Origin: Bradyrhizobium sp. WBOS07
GTDB taxonomy: Bacteria > Pseudomonadota > Alphaproteobacteria > Rhizobiales > Xanthobacteraceae
Direction of reading: 5' to 3'
Length of the DNA stretch: 64,000 nucleotides
NCBI RefSeq assembly: GCF_024585165.1
Contig: NZ_CP029008.1
Coordinates: 1,550,001 to 1,614,000, forward strand
The notes beneath the pieces were generated by a model. That model worked only from the letters and a program-made list of their open reading frames with translations. It was not told the origin of the DNA and did no database searches. The position numbers and the translations under genes were made by a program. This document shows, piece by piece, positions 26,064 to 35,542 of the stretch (position 1 is the stretch's first letter; each line of letters begins with the position of its first letter).

Positions 26064-27614
26064 TCACACGATCCTTGACGCCTTGTTTCCCCAATAGCGG
26101 TCCCGCAGCAGGCGTTTGTACAGCTTCCCGGTCGGCAACCGCGGCAATTCCTTCTCGAAATCGACCGAGCGCGGTACCTTCTGCCGCGACAACGATTTCG
26201 CGCAGAACGCGATCAGCTCCTCGGCCAGCGCCGCGTCCGGCACCACGCCCGGCATCGGCTGCACCACCGCCTTCACCTCCTCGCCGAGATCGGCATTGGG
26301 CACGCCGAACACCGCGGCATCGGCGACCTTCGGATGGGTGATCAGGAGGTTTTCGCATTCCTGCGGATAGATGTTCACTCCGCCGGAGATGATCATGAAG
26401 GTCGCGCGGTCGGTCAGGTACAGGAAGCGGTCCTGGTCGACATAGCCGACATCGCCGACCGTGCTCATGCTGCCGTCGGCCGAGCGCGCCTCCTTGGTCT
26501 TCTCCGGATCGTTGAAATATTCGAACGGCGTCGCCGTCTTGAACCAGACCTGGCCGGGCGTGCCGGCCGGACATTCCCGCATGTTCTCGTCGAGGATGTG
26601 GAGGTCGCCGAGCAGCACCTTGCCCACGGTGCCGCGATGGCTAAGCCATTCCTCGCTGTTGCAGGCGGTGAAGCCGAGGCCCTCGGTCGCGCCGTAATAT
26701 TCGTGGATGATGGGTCCCCACCATTTGATCATGTCGTCCTTGACCAGCGCCGGGCAGGGCGCGGCGGCATGGATCGCGATCTCGAGCGACGACAGGTCGT
26801 AGCGCTTGCGGAGATCCTCCGGCAGCTTCAGCATGCGCGAGAACATCGTCGGCACCAGCTGGGTGTGGGTGATGCCCCAGCGCTGGACCAGCTCGAGGTA
26901 GCGCTCGGGATCGAAGCTCTCCATGATGATCACGGTGCCGCCCATGCGGATCGTGAGGTTCACGGCGGCTTGCGGTGCGGAATGATAGAGCGGGGCCGGC
27001 GAGAGATAGACCATGCCCTCACGGTAGTGCCAGAGCTTGGTCAGGAAATCGAACAGCGGCAGATTGTGCTTCGGCGGCTCCTCCGGCAGCGGCCGCAGGA
27101 TGCCTTTCGGCCGTCCCGTCGTGCCGGACGAGTACAGCATGGCCGTGCCCAGCCATTCGTCCGCGATCGGTGTCGCCGGCATGTCCGCGGTCACGTCCGC
27201 AAGCCCGACGATGCGCTCGCTTTCGCCCGGGCCATCGGCGACGATGCAGAGCTTGATATCGGGGCAGGACTTGATCGCCTCGCGCGCGATGTCGAGCTTC
27301 GCCACCGACGTGATCAGGATCCTGGACTGGCTGTTGACGAGCAGATAAGCGAGCTCGCCCGGTGTCAGGAAGGAGTTGATGCAGGTGTAGTACAGCCCGG
27401 AGCGTTCGCCCGCGCCGCAGGCTTCCAGGTACCGCGAATTGTTCTCCATGAAGATCGAGTAATGGTCGAGCCGCCTCAAGCCTTGCTTGCGGAACAGATG
27501 CGCCAGCCGGTTGCTGCGCGCCTCGAGCTCGCGATAGGTGACGGCCTCGCCGGTCGACGCCATGATGAAGGCGGGTTGCAGCGGGCGCAGGCGGGCGTGG
27601 TGACCAGTGTACAT
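26064..27614 (-). CDS. Acyl-CoA synthetase, AMP-forming
   Basis: A 516-residue ANL-superfamily CoA ligase, different from the one at 8366-9916. It has the P-loop motif MLYSSGTTGRPKGI, adenylate motif EYYGATEG, hinge YLTDRATFMIISGGVNIYPQ and the C-terminal catalytic Lys in LPTGKLYKRLL. GGAGG lies six bases before the ATG. It starts 17 bp after the stop of the dehydrogenase gene, so the two form an operon. It would activate an acid imported by, or derived from, the substrate of the adjoining transporter, by inference. Confidence 0.92.
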   Translation of the reverse strand: MYTGHHARLRPLQPAFIMASTGEAVTYRELEARSNRLAHLFRKQGLRRLDHYSIFMENNSRYLEACGAGERSGLYYTCINSFLTPGELAYLLVNSQSRILITSVAKLDIAREAIKSCPDIKLCIVADGPGESERIVGLADVTADMPATPIADEWLGTAMLYSSGTTGRPKGILRPLPEEPPKHNLPLFDFLTKLWHYREGMVYLSPAPLYHSAPQAAVNLTIRMGGTVIIMESFDPERYLELVQRWGITHTQLVPTMFSRMLKLPEDLRKRYDLSSLEIAIHAAAPCPALVKDDMIKWWGPIIHEYYGATEGLGFTACNSEEWLSHRGTVGKVLLGDLHILDENMRECPAGTPGQVWFKTATPFEYFNDPEKTKEARSADGSMSTVGDVGYVDQDRFLYLTDRATFMIISGGVNIYPQECENLLITHPKVADAAVFGVPNADLGEEVKAVVQPMPGVVPDAALAEELIAFCAKSLSRQKVPRSVDFEKELPRLPTGKLYKRLLRDRYWGNKASRIV

Positions 27615-27631
27615 CTATCCTCCGGCTTGAA

Positions 27632-28786
27632 TCATGCGGCGAGAAGCAGGATTTCGCGCACCTCTGCCGGGCCTTCGATCTTGCGCGGGTTGCGCGGCAC
27701 CCAGGGCGTGCGCATCGCCTGTTCGGCGATCGACTCGAAGTGCTCGGGCGACACATGTACCTCGGCGAGGCTGCGCGGCATGCCGAGCGAGCGGATGAAG
27801 GCATCGAGCACGTCGGCGGCGTCGTGGCCGGGATAGCCCATGGCGGCGGCGACGATCATCTGCCGCTCGGCATTGTCGCGCCCGTTCCAGCGCATCACCG
27901 CCGGCAGCATGACGCAGGAGGTGTAGCCGTGCGGCACATCGAAGGCCGCGCCCAGCACGTAGCCGATGCCGTGGCTCGCGCCCATCGGCACGCCGGCAGC
28001 GAGCGCGCCCATCGATAGCCAGGTGCCGATCTGCGCGTCCATTCGCGCGTCGAGATCGGCGGGATTGGCCTTCACCCGCGGCAGCGCGTCGGCGAGCATG
28101 GCGAGGCCCTTCACCGCCTGCGCGTCGGCATAGGGATGCGTCTCGCGCGAGCAGATCGCCTCGACGCAATGGTCGATGGCACGGATGCCGGTCGACAGGA
28201 ACAGCCATTCCGGCGTGTGCACGGTGATGGCCGGATCGAGGATGGTCGCGCGCGGCACGGTCAGCGGATGCCGCAGCATCTGCTTCACGTTCGTGCTGCG
28301 GTCGGTGACGCCGGCGATCGCGCTGAACTCGCCCCCGGCGATCGTCGTCGGCACGCTGACCTGCCGCACCGTCGGCGCATTCATCTCGGGTGCGATGCCC
28401 TTGCGGACGCGGATGCGCTCGATGCCGTCTATATCGGTGATGCCATTGGCGAGGCAAAGCTGCACCGCCTTGGCACCGTCGGTGATCGAGCCGCCACCCA
28501 CGGTGACGATCAGATCAGCCTCCGCCGCGCGCGCCGCATGTGTGGCCGCGATCACCGCCTCGCGCGGCGTATGCGCCGGCATGGCGTCGAACAGGCCGGC
28601 GCAGCGCGGGCCCAGCGCCTGCTTGATCGTCTCGATTTCGTCGGTTTGCCGGTTGAGCGTGCCAGAGACCATCAGGAAGGCGCGGCGCGTTCCCAGCCGG
28701 TCCATCTGCGCGACGATGGCGCCCGCCGCGGGATGGCCGAATACGACCTCCTCGATCGCGCCGAAAACGACACGTCCCTGGTGCAC
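27632..28786 (-). CDS. Iron-containing alcohol dehydrogenase / maleylacetate reductase family
   Basis: A 384-residue NAD(P)-dependent oxidoreductase of the group III (iron-type) family. It has TVGGGSITDGAKAV (cofactor site) and SVPTTIAGGEFSAIAGVTD, with metal-ligand regions LDPAITVHTPEW, STGIRAIDHCVEA and SHGIGYVLGAAFDVPHGY. I chose the GTG at 28786 because GGGAGG lies six bases before it; the TTG at 28804 has no such site. Maleylacetate reductases of chloroaromatic and resorcinol pathways look like this, but so do plain alcohol dehydrogenases, so the substrate is open. It precedes the CoA ligase gene in one transcript. Confidence 0.88.
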   Translation of the reverse strand: MHQGRVVFGAIEEVVFGHPAAGAIVAQMDRLGTRRAFLMVSGTLNRQTDEIETIKQALGPRCAGLFDAMPAHTPREAVIAATHAARAAEADLIVTVGGGSITDGAKAVQLCLANGITDIDGIERIRVRKGIAPEMNAPTVRQVSVPTTIAGGEFSAIAGVTDRSTNVKQMLRHPLTVPRATILDPAITVHTPEWLFLSTGIRAIDHCVEAICSRETHPYADAQAVKGLAMLADALPRVKANPADLDARMDAQIGTWLSMGALAAGVPMGASHGIGYVLGAAFDVPHGYTSCVMLPAVMRWNGRDNAERQMIVAAAMGYPGHDAADVLDAFIRSLGMPRSLAEVHVSPEHFESIAEQAMRTPWVPRNPRKIEGPAEVREILLLAA

Positions 28787-29041
28787 GCCTGTCCTCCCGG
28801 ACAATTCGCCTTGTTTTTGTGCAGGTTAATCTAGCCGAGCCGCTAGGTCCCGTCATGTGTGAAGGCGCTGAGGGCGCCGAAGCCGGCTCTCGAACTGTCA
28901 ACCCGTCTTCCGGCCAGGGCGCTCGTCCGAGCATTGCGCGCATCGCAGTCTTGAAGAGTTCATCTTGGCCACCCATCTTGTGGCGCCCGCAGGTAGAAGC
29001 GTACCATGTGGCTTTCTGCGGCTTTTGTGCGAGGACCTGGG

Positions 29042-30247
29042 ATGAGCGGACCGGATGGAAGCGAGCGGTTTGTCAAAAAGCACGATTTCGTTCTGGCCCG
29101 ACCGATTGCAATCACCGCGCTGCTCGTCGCGGCTGTCGCGCTCACCGGTTGTGACAAGCCGGCTTCGCAGGCCGCCGCTCCGCCGCCGGCGGCGGTGACG
29201 GTGGCCCAGCCGGTCAAGCGCACCGTCACCGATTGGGACGAGTTCACCGGACGCTTCGAGGCGGTCGAGGAGGTGCAGGTGCGCCCGCGCGTCGGCGGCT
29301 TCGTCAACTCGGTGGACTTCCAGGACGGCGCGATCGTGCGACAGGGCGATCTGCTCTACGTGATCGACCCGCGCCCGTTCGAGGCGGTGGCGATACAGGC
29401 GGAAGGCCAGCTGTCCGATGCACGGGCCAAGGTGGAGCTTGCCAAGCGCGAGCTCGACCGCGGCCTCAGTCTGGTGCAGACCAGCGCGGTCTCCGAGCAA
29501 GTCGTCGATCAGCGCCGCCAAGCCCTGCAGGCCGCGCATGCCGCCGAGATGCAGGCCGAAGGCGCGCTGAAGGCCGCCAAGCTCAACATCGAGTTCACGC
29601 ATGTGACGGCGCCGCTGACGGGACGCGTCAGCCGCCATCTCGTCAGTCCCGGAAATCTCGTGCAGGGCAGCGACAGCGGCACGTCGACATTGCTGACGTC
29701 CATCGTCACGCTTGATCCGATCTACATCTATTTCGACATGGATGAGGCGACCTTCATCAAATATAGCAAGCTGTGGTTCGAAGGCCGGCGCCCGAGCTCG
29801 CGCGACACGGCGAACCCGGTGCAGGTGACGCTCGCCGGCGAGACCAAACCGTCGCATGAAGGCACCATCAACTTTCTCGACAACCGCCTCGACGTCTCGA
29901 CCGGCACGCTGCGGAGCCGCGCGGTCGTCAAGAACACCGACCTTTCGATCCTGCCCGGCCAGTTCGGCCGTGTCAGGCTGATCGGCAGCGCGCCCTATGA
30001 GGCTCTGCTGATCCCCGATGCCGCCGTCGCGACCGACCAGTCCCGCAAGATCGTTTTCGTGGTCAAGCCCGATGACACCGTCGAGGCGCGTCCCGTCGTG
30101 CTCGGTCCGCTGGACGACGGCCTGCGCGTGATCCGCGAGGGCTTGAAGGCGGAGGACCGCGTCATCGTCAACGGCATCCAGCGCGCCCGGGTCGGCGCCA
30201 AGGTCGCACCGCAGACCGCGCCAGCCCCAGCCGGTAACAAGTCATGA
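29042..30247 (+). CDS. RND efflux periplasmic adaptor (MexE/AcrA type)
   Basis: A 401-residue membrane-fusion lipoprotein linking an RND pump to an outer-membrane channel. The N-terminus has a hydrophobic segment and lipobox LTGC (Cys37). The core has the adaptor layout: barrel-sandwich (EVQVRPRVGGFVNSVDFQDG), helical hairpin (about 120-190), second lipoyl half (FTHVTAPLTGRVSRHLVSPG) and beta-barrel domain. I chose the ATG at 29042, just after GAGGACCTGGG. Its stop overlaps the pump gene start by 4 bp. No outer-membrane TolC-type gene follows. Confidence 0.93.
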   Translation: MSGPDGSERFVKKHDFVLARPIAITALLVAAVALTGCDKPASQAAAPPPAAVTVAQPVKRTVTDWDEFTGRFEAVEEVQVRPRVGGFVNSVDFQDGAIVRQGDLLYVIDPRPFEAVAIQAEGQLSDARAKVELAKRELDRGLSLVQTSAVSEQVVDQRRQALQAAHAAEMQAEGALKAAKLNIEFTHVTAPLTGRVSRHLVSPGNLVQGSDSGTSTLLTSIVTLDPIYIYFDMDEATFIKYSKLWFEGRRPSSRDTANPVQVTLAGETKPSHEGTINFLDNRLDVSTGTLRSRAVVKNTDLSILPGQFGRVRLIGSAPYEALLIPDAAVATDQSRKIVFVVKPDDTVEARPVVLGPLDDGLRVIREGLKAEDRVIVNGIQRARVGAKVAPQTAPAPAGNKS

Positions 30248-33200
30248 ATCTCGGCCGTCTCTCCATCAACCAGCCCATCCTGGCGATGGTGCTGTCGATC
30301 GTGCTCCTGATCGTCGGCGCGCTCGCCTACACCACGCTGCCGGTCTCGGAATATCCGCAAGTGGTGCCGCCGACCGTGGTGGTCACGACGCAATATCCCG
30401 GCGCCTCCGCGCAGACCGTGTCCGATACGGTCGCAGCTCCGATCGAGCAGGAGATCAACGGCGTCGAGGACATGCTGTATCTCTACAGCCAGGCCACCTC
30501 GAACGGCCAGCTCACCATCACCGTCACCTTCAAGCTCGGCACCGACCTCGACAAGGCCCAGGTGCTGGTGCAGAACCGCGTCGCCATCGCGCAGCCGCGG
30601 CTGCCCGAGGAAGTCCAGCGCAACGGCGTCACCACGCGCAAGAACTCGCCCGACATCCTGATGGTCGTGTTCATGTTGTCGCCTGACGACACCTTCGATC
30701 AGCTCTACATCTCCAATTACGCACTGCTCCAGGTCCGCGACCAGCTGCTGCGCCTCGACGGCGTCGGCGACATCCAGATCTTCGGCGCGCGCGACTATTC
30801 GATGCGGCTGTGGCTCGACCCCGACCGGATCGCCAATCTCGGCCTGACCTCGGCCGAGGTGCTGGCTGCGATCCGGGCCCAGAACGTGCAGATCGCCGGC
30901 GGCCAGATCGCCGAGCCGCCGATCGCCGACCGCGCCTTCCAGCCGAATCTCACCTTCACCGGCCGGCTGAAGGACCAGAAGCAGTTCGAGGACATCCTGA
31001 TCAAGGCCGGGTCCGACGGCCGCGTCGTGCGGTTGCGCGACGTCGCCCGCGTCGAGCTCGGGGCGCTGGCTTATTCCACCAACAGCTTCCTGCTGCGCAA
31101 ATCCGCGGTCGCCATGCTGGTGACGCAGCGGCCGGGGTCGAACGCTCTCGCCACGGCAAAGAACATCAACGACACCATGACGAGGCTGAAGGAGAGTTTC
31201 CCGAAGGGCCTCGATTACAATATCGGCTACAATCCCACCGAGTTCATCGCCCAGTCGGTGCACGAGCTGATCAAGACCATCTACGAGGCCATGCTGCTCG
31301 TGGTGATCGTGGTGCTGGTGTTCCTGCAGGGATGGCGTCCCGCGATCATTCCGATCATCGCCATCCCGGTGTCGCTGGTCGGCACCTTCGCGGTGATGGC
31401 GGCGCTGGGCTTCTCCATCAACAATCTCACGCTGTTCGGCCTCGTCCTCGCCGTCGGCATCGTGGTCGACGACGCGATCGTGGTGGTCGAGAATGTCGAG
31501 CGACATCTCGAGCACGGCATGAGCCGGCGCGACGCCGCGCTGAAAACCATGGAGGAAGTCGGCAGCGCGCTGGTCTCGATCGCCTTGGTGCTGTGTGCGG
31601 TGTTCGTGCCGACGGCGTTTCTCGGCGGCATTTCCGGGCAGTTCTTCCAGCAGTTTGCGGTCACCATCGCGGTTGCGACCGCGATCTCCTGCTTCTGCTC
31701 GCTGACGCTGTCGCCGGCATTGGCATCGCTGATCCTCACCCCGCACGAGGCGAAGCGCCCGCCGGCGAGCTGGAACGTCGTCGCGCGGGCCTGGGGTGCC
31801 TTCACCGGCGTGTTCAACCGCGTGTTCGACCGCCTCGCGCACGGTTATGCCGGCCTCGCCAACTTTGTGATCCGGCATTCGGTGCTGATGCTCCTGATCT
31901 ACGTCGTGCTGATCGGCAGCGCCGGCTGGCTGATCGTGACCACGCCGCAGGGCTTCATTCCGGCGCAGGATCGCGGCTACGTCATCGTGTCCGTGCAATT
32001 GCCCGGTGCGGCCTCGCTGGCGCGCACCACCGAGGTGGTGCGCGAGATCGAGCGGATCGCGCTCGATACGCCGGGCATAGTCCGCGTCGCCGCCTTTGCC
32101 GGCTTCTCAGGCGCCACCCGCACGCAGGCCGGCAATGCGGCGGCGCTGTTCCCGGTGTTCGACGAGCCCGAGGCGCGGATCAAGAAGGGGCTGTCCGCAA
32201 CCGCCATTACGGTCGAACTGCGCAAGCGCCTGTCCGCGATCCAGGGCGCCTTCATCATCGTGATTCCGCCGCCGGCCGTGCCCGGCATCGGCACCGGCGG
32301 CGGCTTCACCATCCGCATCCAGGACCGCCAGGGCCGCGGGCCTGAAATGCTCGCCGCGGCCACCGATGAACTCGTCGCCGCAGCGCGCAAATCGCCCCTC
32401 CTGCTCGGCCCCTCCGTGTTTTCGCCGTTCACGGCCAACACGCCGCAGCTTTTCGTCGATATCGACCGCACCAAGGCGCAGAAGCTCGGCGTTCCCATCT
32501 CGAACATCAACGACACGATCCAGAGCTATTTCGGATCGACCTATGTCAACGACTTCAACCTGTTCGGCCGCACCTATCACGTCACCGCGCAGGCCGACTT
32601 CCCGTTCCGCAAGGAGCCGAGCGATCTCGCACGCCTGCGCACGCGCAATGCCTCCGGCGACATGGTGATGCTCGGCAGCGTGGTCGAGTTCAAGGACGTC
32701 TCGGGCCCCGATCGCGTCGCGCGCTACAATCTCTATGCCGCGTCCGAGCTCCAGGGCGAGCCCGCACCAGGCACCAGCTCGACCACCGCGCTCAACGCCA
32801 TCAAGCAGCTGGCGAACGACACCTTGCCGAGCGGCTTCACCTTTGAATGGACGGATCTGTCCTATCAGCAGGTCACCGGCGGCAATGCCGGCCTCTACGT
32901 GTTCCCGATCTGCGTGCTGTTCGTCTATCTCGTGCTGGCCGCGCAATATGGCAGCTGGACCCTGCCGTTCGCGGTGATCCTGATCGTGCCGATGTGCCTG
33001 CTGGCTGCCACCATCGGCGTGCGCCTCATGGGCCAGGACGTCAACATCCTCACCCAGATCGGCTTCGTCGTGCTGGTGGGGCTAGCCGCAAAGAACGCGA
33101 TCCTGATCGTCGAGTTCGCCCGCGACATCGAGAATGAAGGCAGGCCGCGGCTGGAAGCCGTGATCGAGGCCTGCCGTCTGCGCCTGCGGCCGATCCTGAT

Positions 33201-33414
33201 GACCTCCTTCGCCTTCATCCTCGGCGTGCTGCCGTTGGTGATCTCGACCGGCTCCGGTTCCGAGATGCGGCAGGCGGTGGGCGTTGCCGTGTTCTTCGGC
33301 ATGATCGGCGTCACCCTGTTCGGCCTGCTGTTCACGCCGATCTTCTATGTGGTGGTGCGGAACCTGGCGGAGGGGCGGAACGAAGGCAAGAAGCCGGAGC
33401 TGGCGGCCTCGTAA
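30244..33414 (+). CDS. RND multidrug efflux pump, HAE1 family inner-membrane subunit
   Basis: A 1056-residue proton-driven exporter of the AcrB/MexF type, full length for the family. The proton-relay Asp pair is in GIVVDDAIVVVENVE (about 405) and the relay Lys in GLAAKNAILIVEFA (about 955). The large periplasmic loops after spans 1 and 7 are present, and the N-terminus is the classic INQPILAMVLSIVL. Coupled to the adaptor gene by an ATGA overlap. The probable role is export of drugs or aromatic compounds; no specific substrate can be inferred and no local TetR regulator gene is seen. Confidence 0.95.
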   Translation: MNLGRLSINQPILAMVLSIVLLIVGALAYTTLPVSEYPQVVPPTVVVTTQYPGASAQTVSDTVAAPIEQEINGVEDMLYLYSQATSNGQLTITVTFKLGTDLDKAQVLVQNRVAIAQPRLPEEVQRNGVTTRKNSPDILMVVFMLSPDDTFDQLYISNYALLQVRDQLLRLDGVGDIQIFGARDYSMRLWLDPDRIANLGLTSAEVLAAIRAQNVQIAGGQIAEPPIADRAFQPNLTFTGRLKDQKQFEDILIKAGSDGRVVRLRDVARVELGALAYSTNSFLLRKSAVAMLVTQRPGSNALATAKNINDTMTRLKESFPKGLDYNIGYNPTEFIAQSVHELIKTIYEAMLLVVIVVLVFLQGWRPAIIPIIAIPVSLVGTFAVMAALGFSINNLTLFGLVLAVGIVVDDAIVVVENVERHLEHGMSRRDAALKTMEEVGSALVSIALVLCAVFVPTAFLGGISGQFFQQFAVTIAVATAISCFCSLTLSPALASLILTPHEAKRPPASWNVVARAWGAFTGVFNRVFDRLAHGYAGLANFVIRHSVLMLLIYVVLIGSAGWLIVTTPQGFIPAQDRGYVIVSVQLPGAASLARTTEVVREIERIALDTPGIVRVAAFAGFSGATRTQAGNAAALFPVFDEPEARIKKGLSATAITVELRKRLSAIQGAFIIVIPPPAVPGIGTGGGFTIRIQDRQGRGPEMLAAATDELVAAARKSPLLLGPSVFSPFTANTPQLFVDIDRTKAQKLGVPISNINDTIQSYFGSTYVNDFNLFGRTYHVTAQADFPFRKEPSDLARLRTRNASGDMVMLGSVVEFKDVSGPDRVARYNLYAASELQGEPAPGTSSTTALNAIKQLANDTLPSGFTFEWTDLSYQQVTGGNAGLYVFPICVLFVYLVLAAQYGSWTLPFAVILIVPMCLLAATIGVRLMGQDVNILTQIGFVVLVGLAAKNAILIVEFARDIENEGRPRLEAVIEACRLRLRPILMTSFAFILGVLPLVISTGSGSEMRQAVGVAVFFGMIGVTLFGLLFTPIFYVVVRNLAEGRNEGKKPELAAS

Positions 33415-33450
33415 GTGTCGGTAGCGGCCACTCGCGTCCCCTCATTCACG

Positions 33451-33604
33451 GTGTCATCCCCGCCTAGTGCGCAATTGCGCACGGGGCGCGGGGATCCATA
33501 ACCACAGGGAGGAGTTTGGTGCGACACGGTCACTCCGAGTCTTCGTCAAACTACTTCCTGTGGCTATGGATCCCGGATCTGCGCTTCGCTCGTCCGGACG
33601 ACAC
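33451..33604. repeat. Palindromic repeat, GTGTCATCCCCGCC / GTCCGGACGAC family
   Basis: The left half (GTGTCATCCCCGCC...GGGGATCCATAACCACAGGGAGG) and right half (CTGTGGCTATGGATCCCGG...GTCCGGACGACACC) are inverted. A small GCGCAATTGCGC palindrome sits in the left half. It fills most of the 307-bp gap between the RND pump gene and the orphan binding-protein gene. Confidence 0.82.
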
Positions 33605-33721
33605 CAGTTGTTGTGCGGCGAGCCCTTCATACTAACGACCAACTTGAAACGGATGGGCAGGCGCGGGGTTCTTCCCTAATATCCGCGCGATTTCAAAACA
33701 GAAACTGCTGGGAGATAATGG

Positions 33722-34915
33722 ATGAAATCAGCACTTTTGGCCGCCGTCGTAACCTCCGCTCTGGTGCTGGCGGCGCCGGCCTCCGCCCAAGGCGTCAAGA
33801 TCGGCATCCTCAACGACCAGTCCGGCGTCTATGCCGATTACGGCGGCAAATGGTCGGTCGAGGCGGCCAGGATGGCGATCGAGGATTTCGGCGGCGAGGT
33901 GCTCGGCCAGAAGATCGAGCTCGTCACCGCGGACCACCAGAACAAGCCGGACCTTGCAGCCTCGATCGCGCGGCGCTGGTACGACGTCGAGAACGTCGAC
34001 ATGATCACCGAGCTGACGACCTCCTCGGTCGCGCTCGCGATCCACGAGCTCTCCAAGGAAAAGAAGAAGATCGACATCGTCGTCGGCGCCGCGACCTCGC
34101 GGCTGACAGGCGATGCCTGCCAGCCCTATGGCTTCCACTGGGCCTATGACACCCGTGCGCTCGGCGTCGGCACCGGCGGCGCGTTGACCAAGGCCGGCGG
34201 CGACACCTGGTTCTTCCTCACCGCGGATTACGCCTTCGGCTATGCGTTGGAGAAGGACACCAGCGAGATCGTCGCCGCCAACGGCGGCAAGGTGGTCGGC
34301 TCGGTGCGCGTGCCGCTCAACTCCTCGGACTTCTCCTCCTTCCTGCTCCAGGCGCAGAGCTCGAAGGCGAAGATCGTGGGCCTCGCCAATGCCGGCCTCG
34401 ACACCACCAACTCGATCAAGCAGGCGTCCGAGTTCGGCATCGTCGCAAGTGGTCAGAAGCTCGCCGGCCTCCTGATGACGCTTGCCGAAGTGCACGGCCT
34501 CGGCCTGCAGGCCGCGCAGGGCCTGGTGCTGACGGAAGGCTTTTACTGGGACGTCAACGACAAGAGCCGCAATCTCGGCGAGCGCTTCCTCAAGCGCACC
34601 GGGCGGATGCCGAACATGATCCAGGCCGGCACCTACTCGGCGACGCTGAGCTATCTGAAGGCGGTCAAGGCCGCGGGCACCAAGGATCCGGATGCCGTCG
34701 CCAGGAAGCTGAAGGAGCTTCCGGTCGACGACGACTTCGCGCAAGGCGGCAAGGTGCTCGAGAACGGCCGCATGGTCCACGACATGTATCTGTTCGAGGT
34801 CAAGAAGCCCGCGGAGTCGAAGAAGCCCTGGGACTATTACAAGCTGCTCGCCACCGTCCCCGGCGACAAGGCCTTCTTCACCGCCAAGGAAAGCGGCTGC
34901 CCGCTGACGAAGTGA
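33722..34915 (+). CDS. Branched-chain amino acid-type ABC substrate-binding protein
   Basis: A 397-residue periplasmic binding protein of the LivJ/family 6 type. The signal peptide ends at APASAQG (about residue 22), followed by the typical VKIGILNDQSGVYADYGGKW and two Rossmann-like lobes (FFLTADYAFGYALEKDT). No LivHMGF permease or ATPase genes are nearby: a repeat-filled gap separates it from the RND pump gene and a convergent MAPEG gene follows. It must work with a transporter encoded elsewhere. Members of this group in rhizobia often bind aromatic acids, amides or amino acids; the ligand here is unknown. Confidence 0.92.
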   Translation: MKSALLAAVVTSALVLAAPASAQGVKIGILNDQSGVYADYGGKWSVEAARMAIEDFGGEVLGQKIELVTADHQNKPDLAASIARRWYDVENVDMITELTTSSVALAIHELSKEKKKIDIVVGAATSRLTGDACQPYGFHWAYDTRALGVGTGGALTKAGGDTWFFLTADYAFGYALEKDTSEIVAANGGKVVGSVRVPLNSSDFSSFLLQAQSSKAKIVGLANAGLDTTNSIKQASEFGIVASGQKLAGLLMTLAEVHGLGLQAAQGLVLTEGFYWDVNDKSRNLGERFLKRTGRMPNMIQAGTYSATLSYLKAVKAAGTKDPDAVARKLKELPVDDDFAQGGKVLENGRMVHDMYLFEVKKPAESKKPWDYYKLLATVPGDKAFFTAKESGCPLTK

Positions 34916-34945
34916 GAGAATAGGCACAGCGCGCCCCACACACTC

Positions 34946-35104
34946 GGTGTCGTCCCGGACAAGCGCGCCTCAAGCGCGCGCCGATCCGGGACCCATAACC
35001 ACAGGCAGACGTGGTTACGGGGACTCGGAGTTGCCGACTCGCGTCACGACATCTCCCTGTGGATATGGGTCCCGGATCTTCGCTGCGCTCGTCCGGGACG
35101 ACAG
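34946..35104. repeat. Palindromic repeat, GTCGTCCCGGAC family
   Basis: The arms GGTGTCGTCCCGGACAAGCG and CGCTCGTCCGGGACGACA enclose GATCCGGGACCCATAACCACAGG / CCTGTGGATATGGGTCCCGGATC. It lies between the convergent binding-protein and MAPEG genes, where bidirectional termination is needed. Confidence 0.87.
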
Positions 35105-35128
35105 CGGAATGTGCAGTCCCGGATGGCC

Positions 35129-35515
35129 TCACACCAGCCGCAACACCACCGCCCCCAGCGCTCCCACCCACAGCGCAAACGCCGCGAGTATCTGGATCGC
35201 GAAACCCGGGCCGCGCTTGACCGCCGCCTTCGAATAGCCGATGAAATAGACGACGCGGCCGATGATCCAGACCGCGCCGAGCCCCGCGGCGATGGCGTCG
35301 CTGATGTAGACTGCGAACAGCCACAGCGCCGGCAGGACGATCGGCATCCATTCCAGCGTGTTCATCTGGATGCGGAAGGCACGGTCGAAATCCGGATGGC
35401 CTGACGTCGCGGGCACCTTGACGCCGGTCTTGGTGCGCGCGCGCGAGACGTTGATGATGGTGAAGAAGTAAAATGCGATCGCCAGCAGGGTGACGAGGGC
35501 GGTGAGGTGATACAT
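35129..35515 (-). CDS. MAPEG-family membrane protein
   Basis: A 128-residue, four-span membrane protein of the MAPEG group (membrane-associated proteins in eicosanoid and glutathione metabolism). The family signature FRIQMNTLEWMPIVLPALWL and GRVVYFIGYSKA are present. Bacterial members may carry glutathione transferase or peroxidase activity, which is not demonstrable here. It lies 27 bp after the AttH-like gene in the same direction, so it is probably the last gene of the ABC/lipocalin transcript. Confidence 0.88.
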   Translation of the reverse strand: MYHLTALVTLLAIAFYFFTIINVSRARTKTGVKVPATSGHPDFDRAFRIQMNTLEWMPIVLPALWLFAVYISDAIAAGLGAVWIIGRVVYFIGYSKAAVKRGPGFAIQILAAFALWVGALGAVVLRLV

Positions 35516-35542
35516 CGCGAGGTCCCTTTAGAGGTCGCGGCT

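Noticed and set aside
29995..31998. A 667-codon minus-strand open frame
   Set aside because: It is the antisense of the RND adaptor and pump genes and codes for His/Asp/Arg-rich low-complexity sequence.
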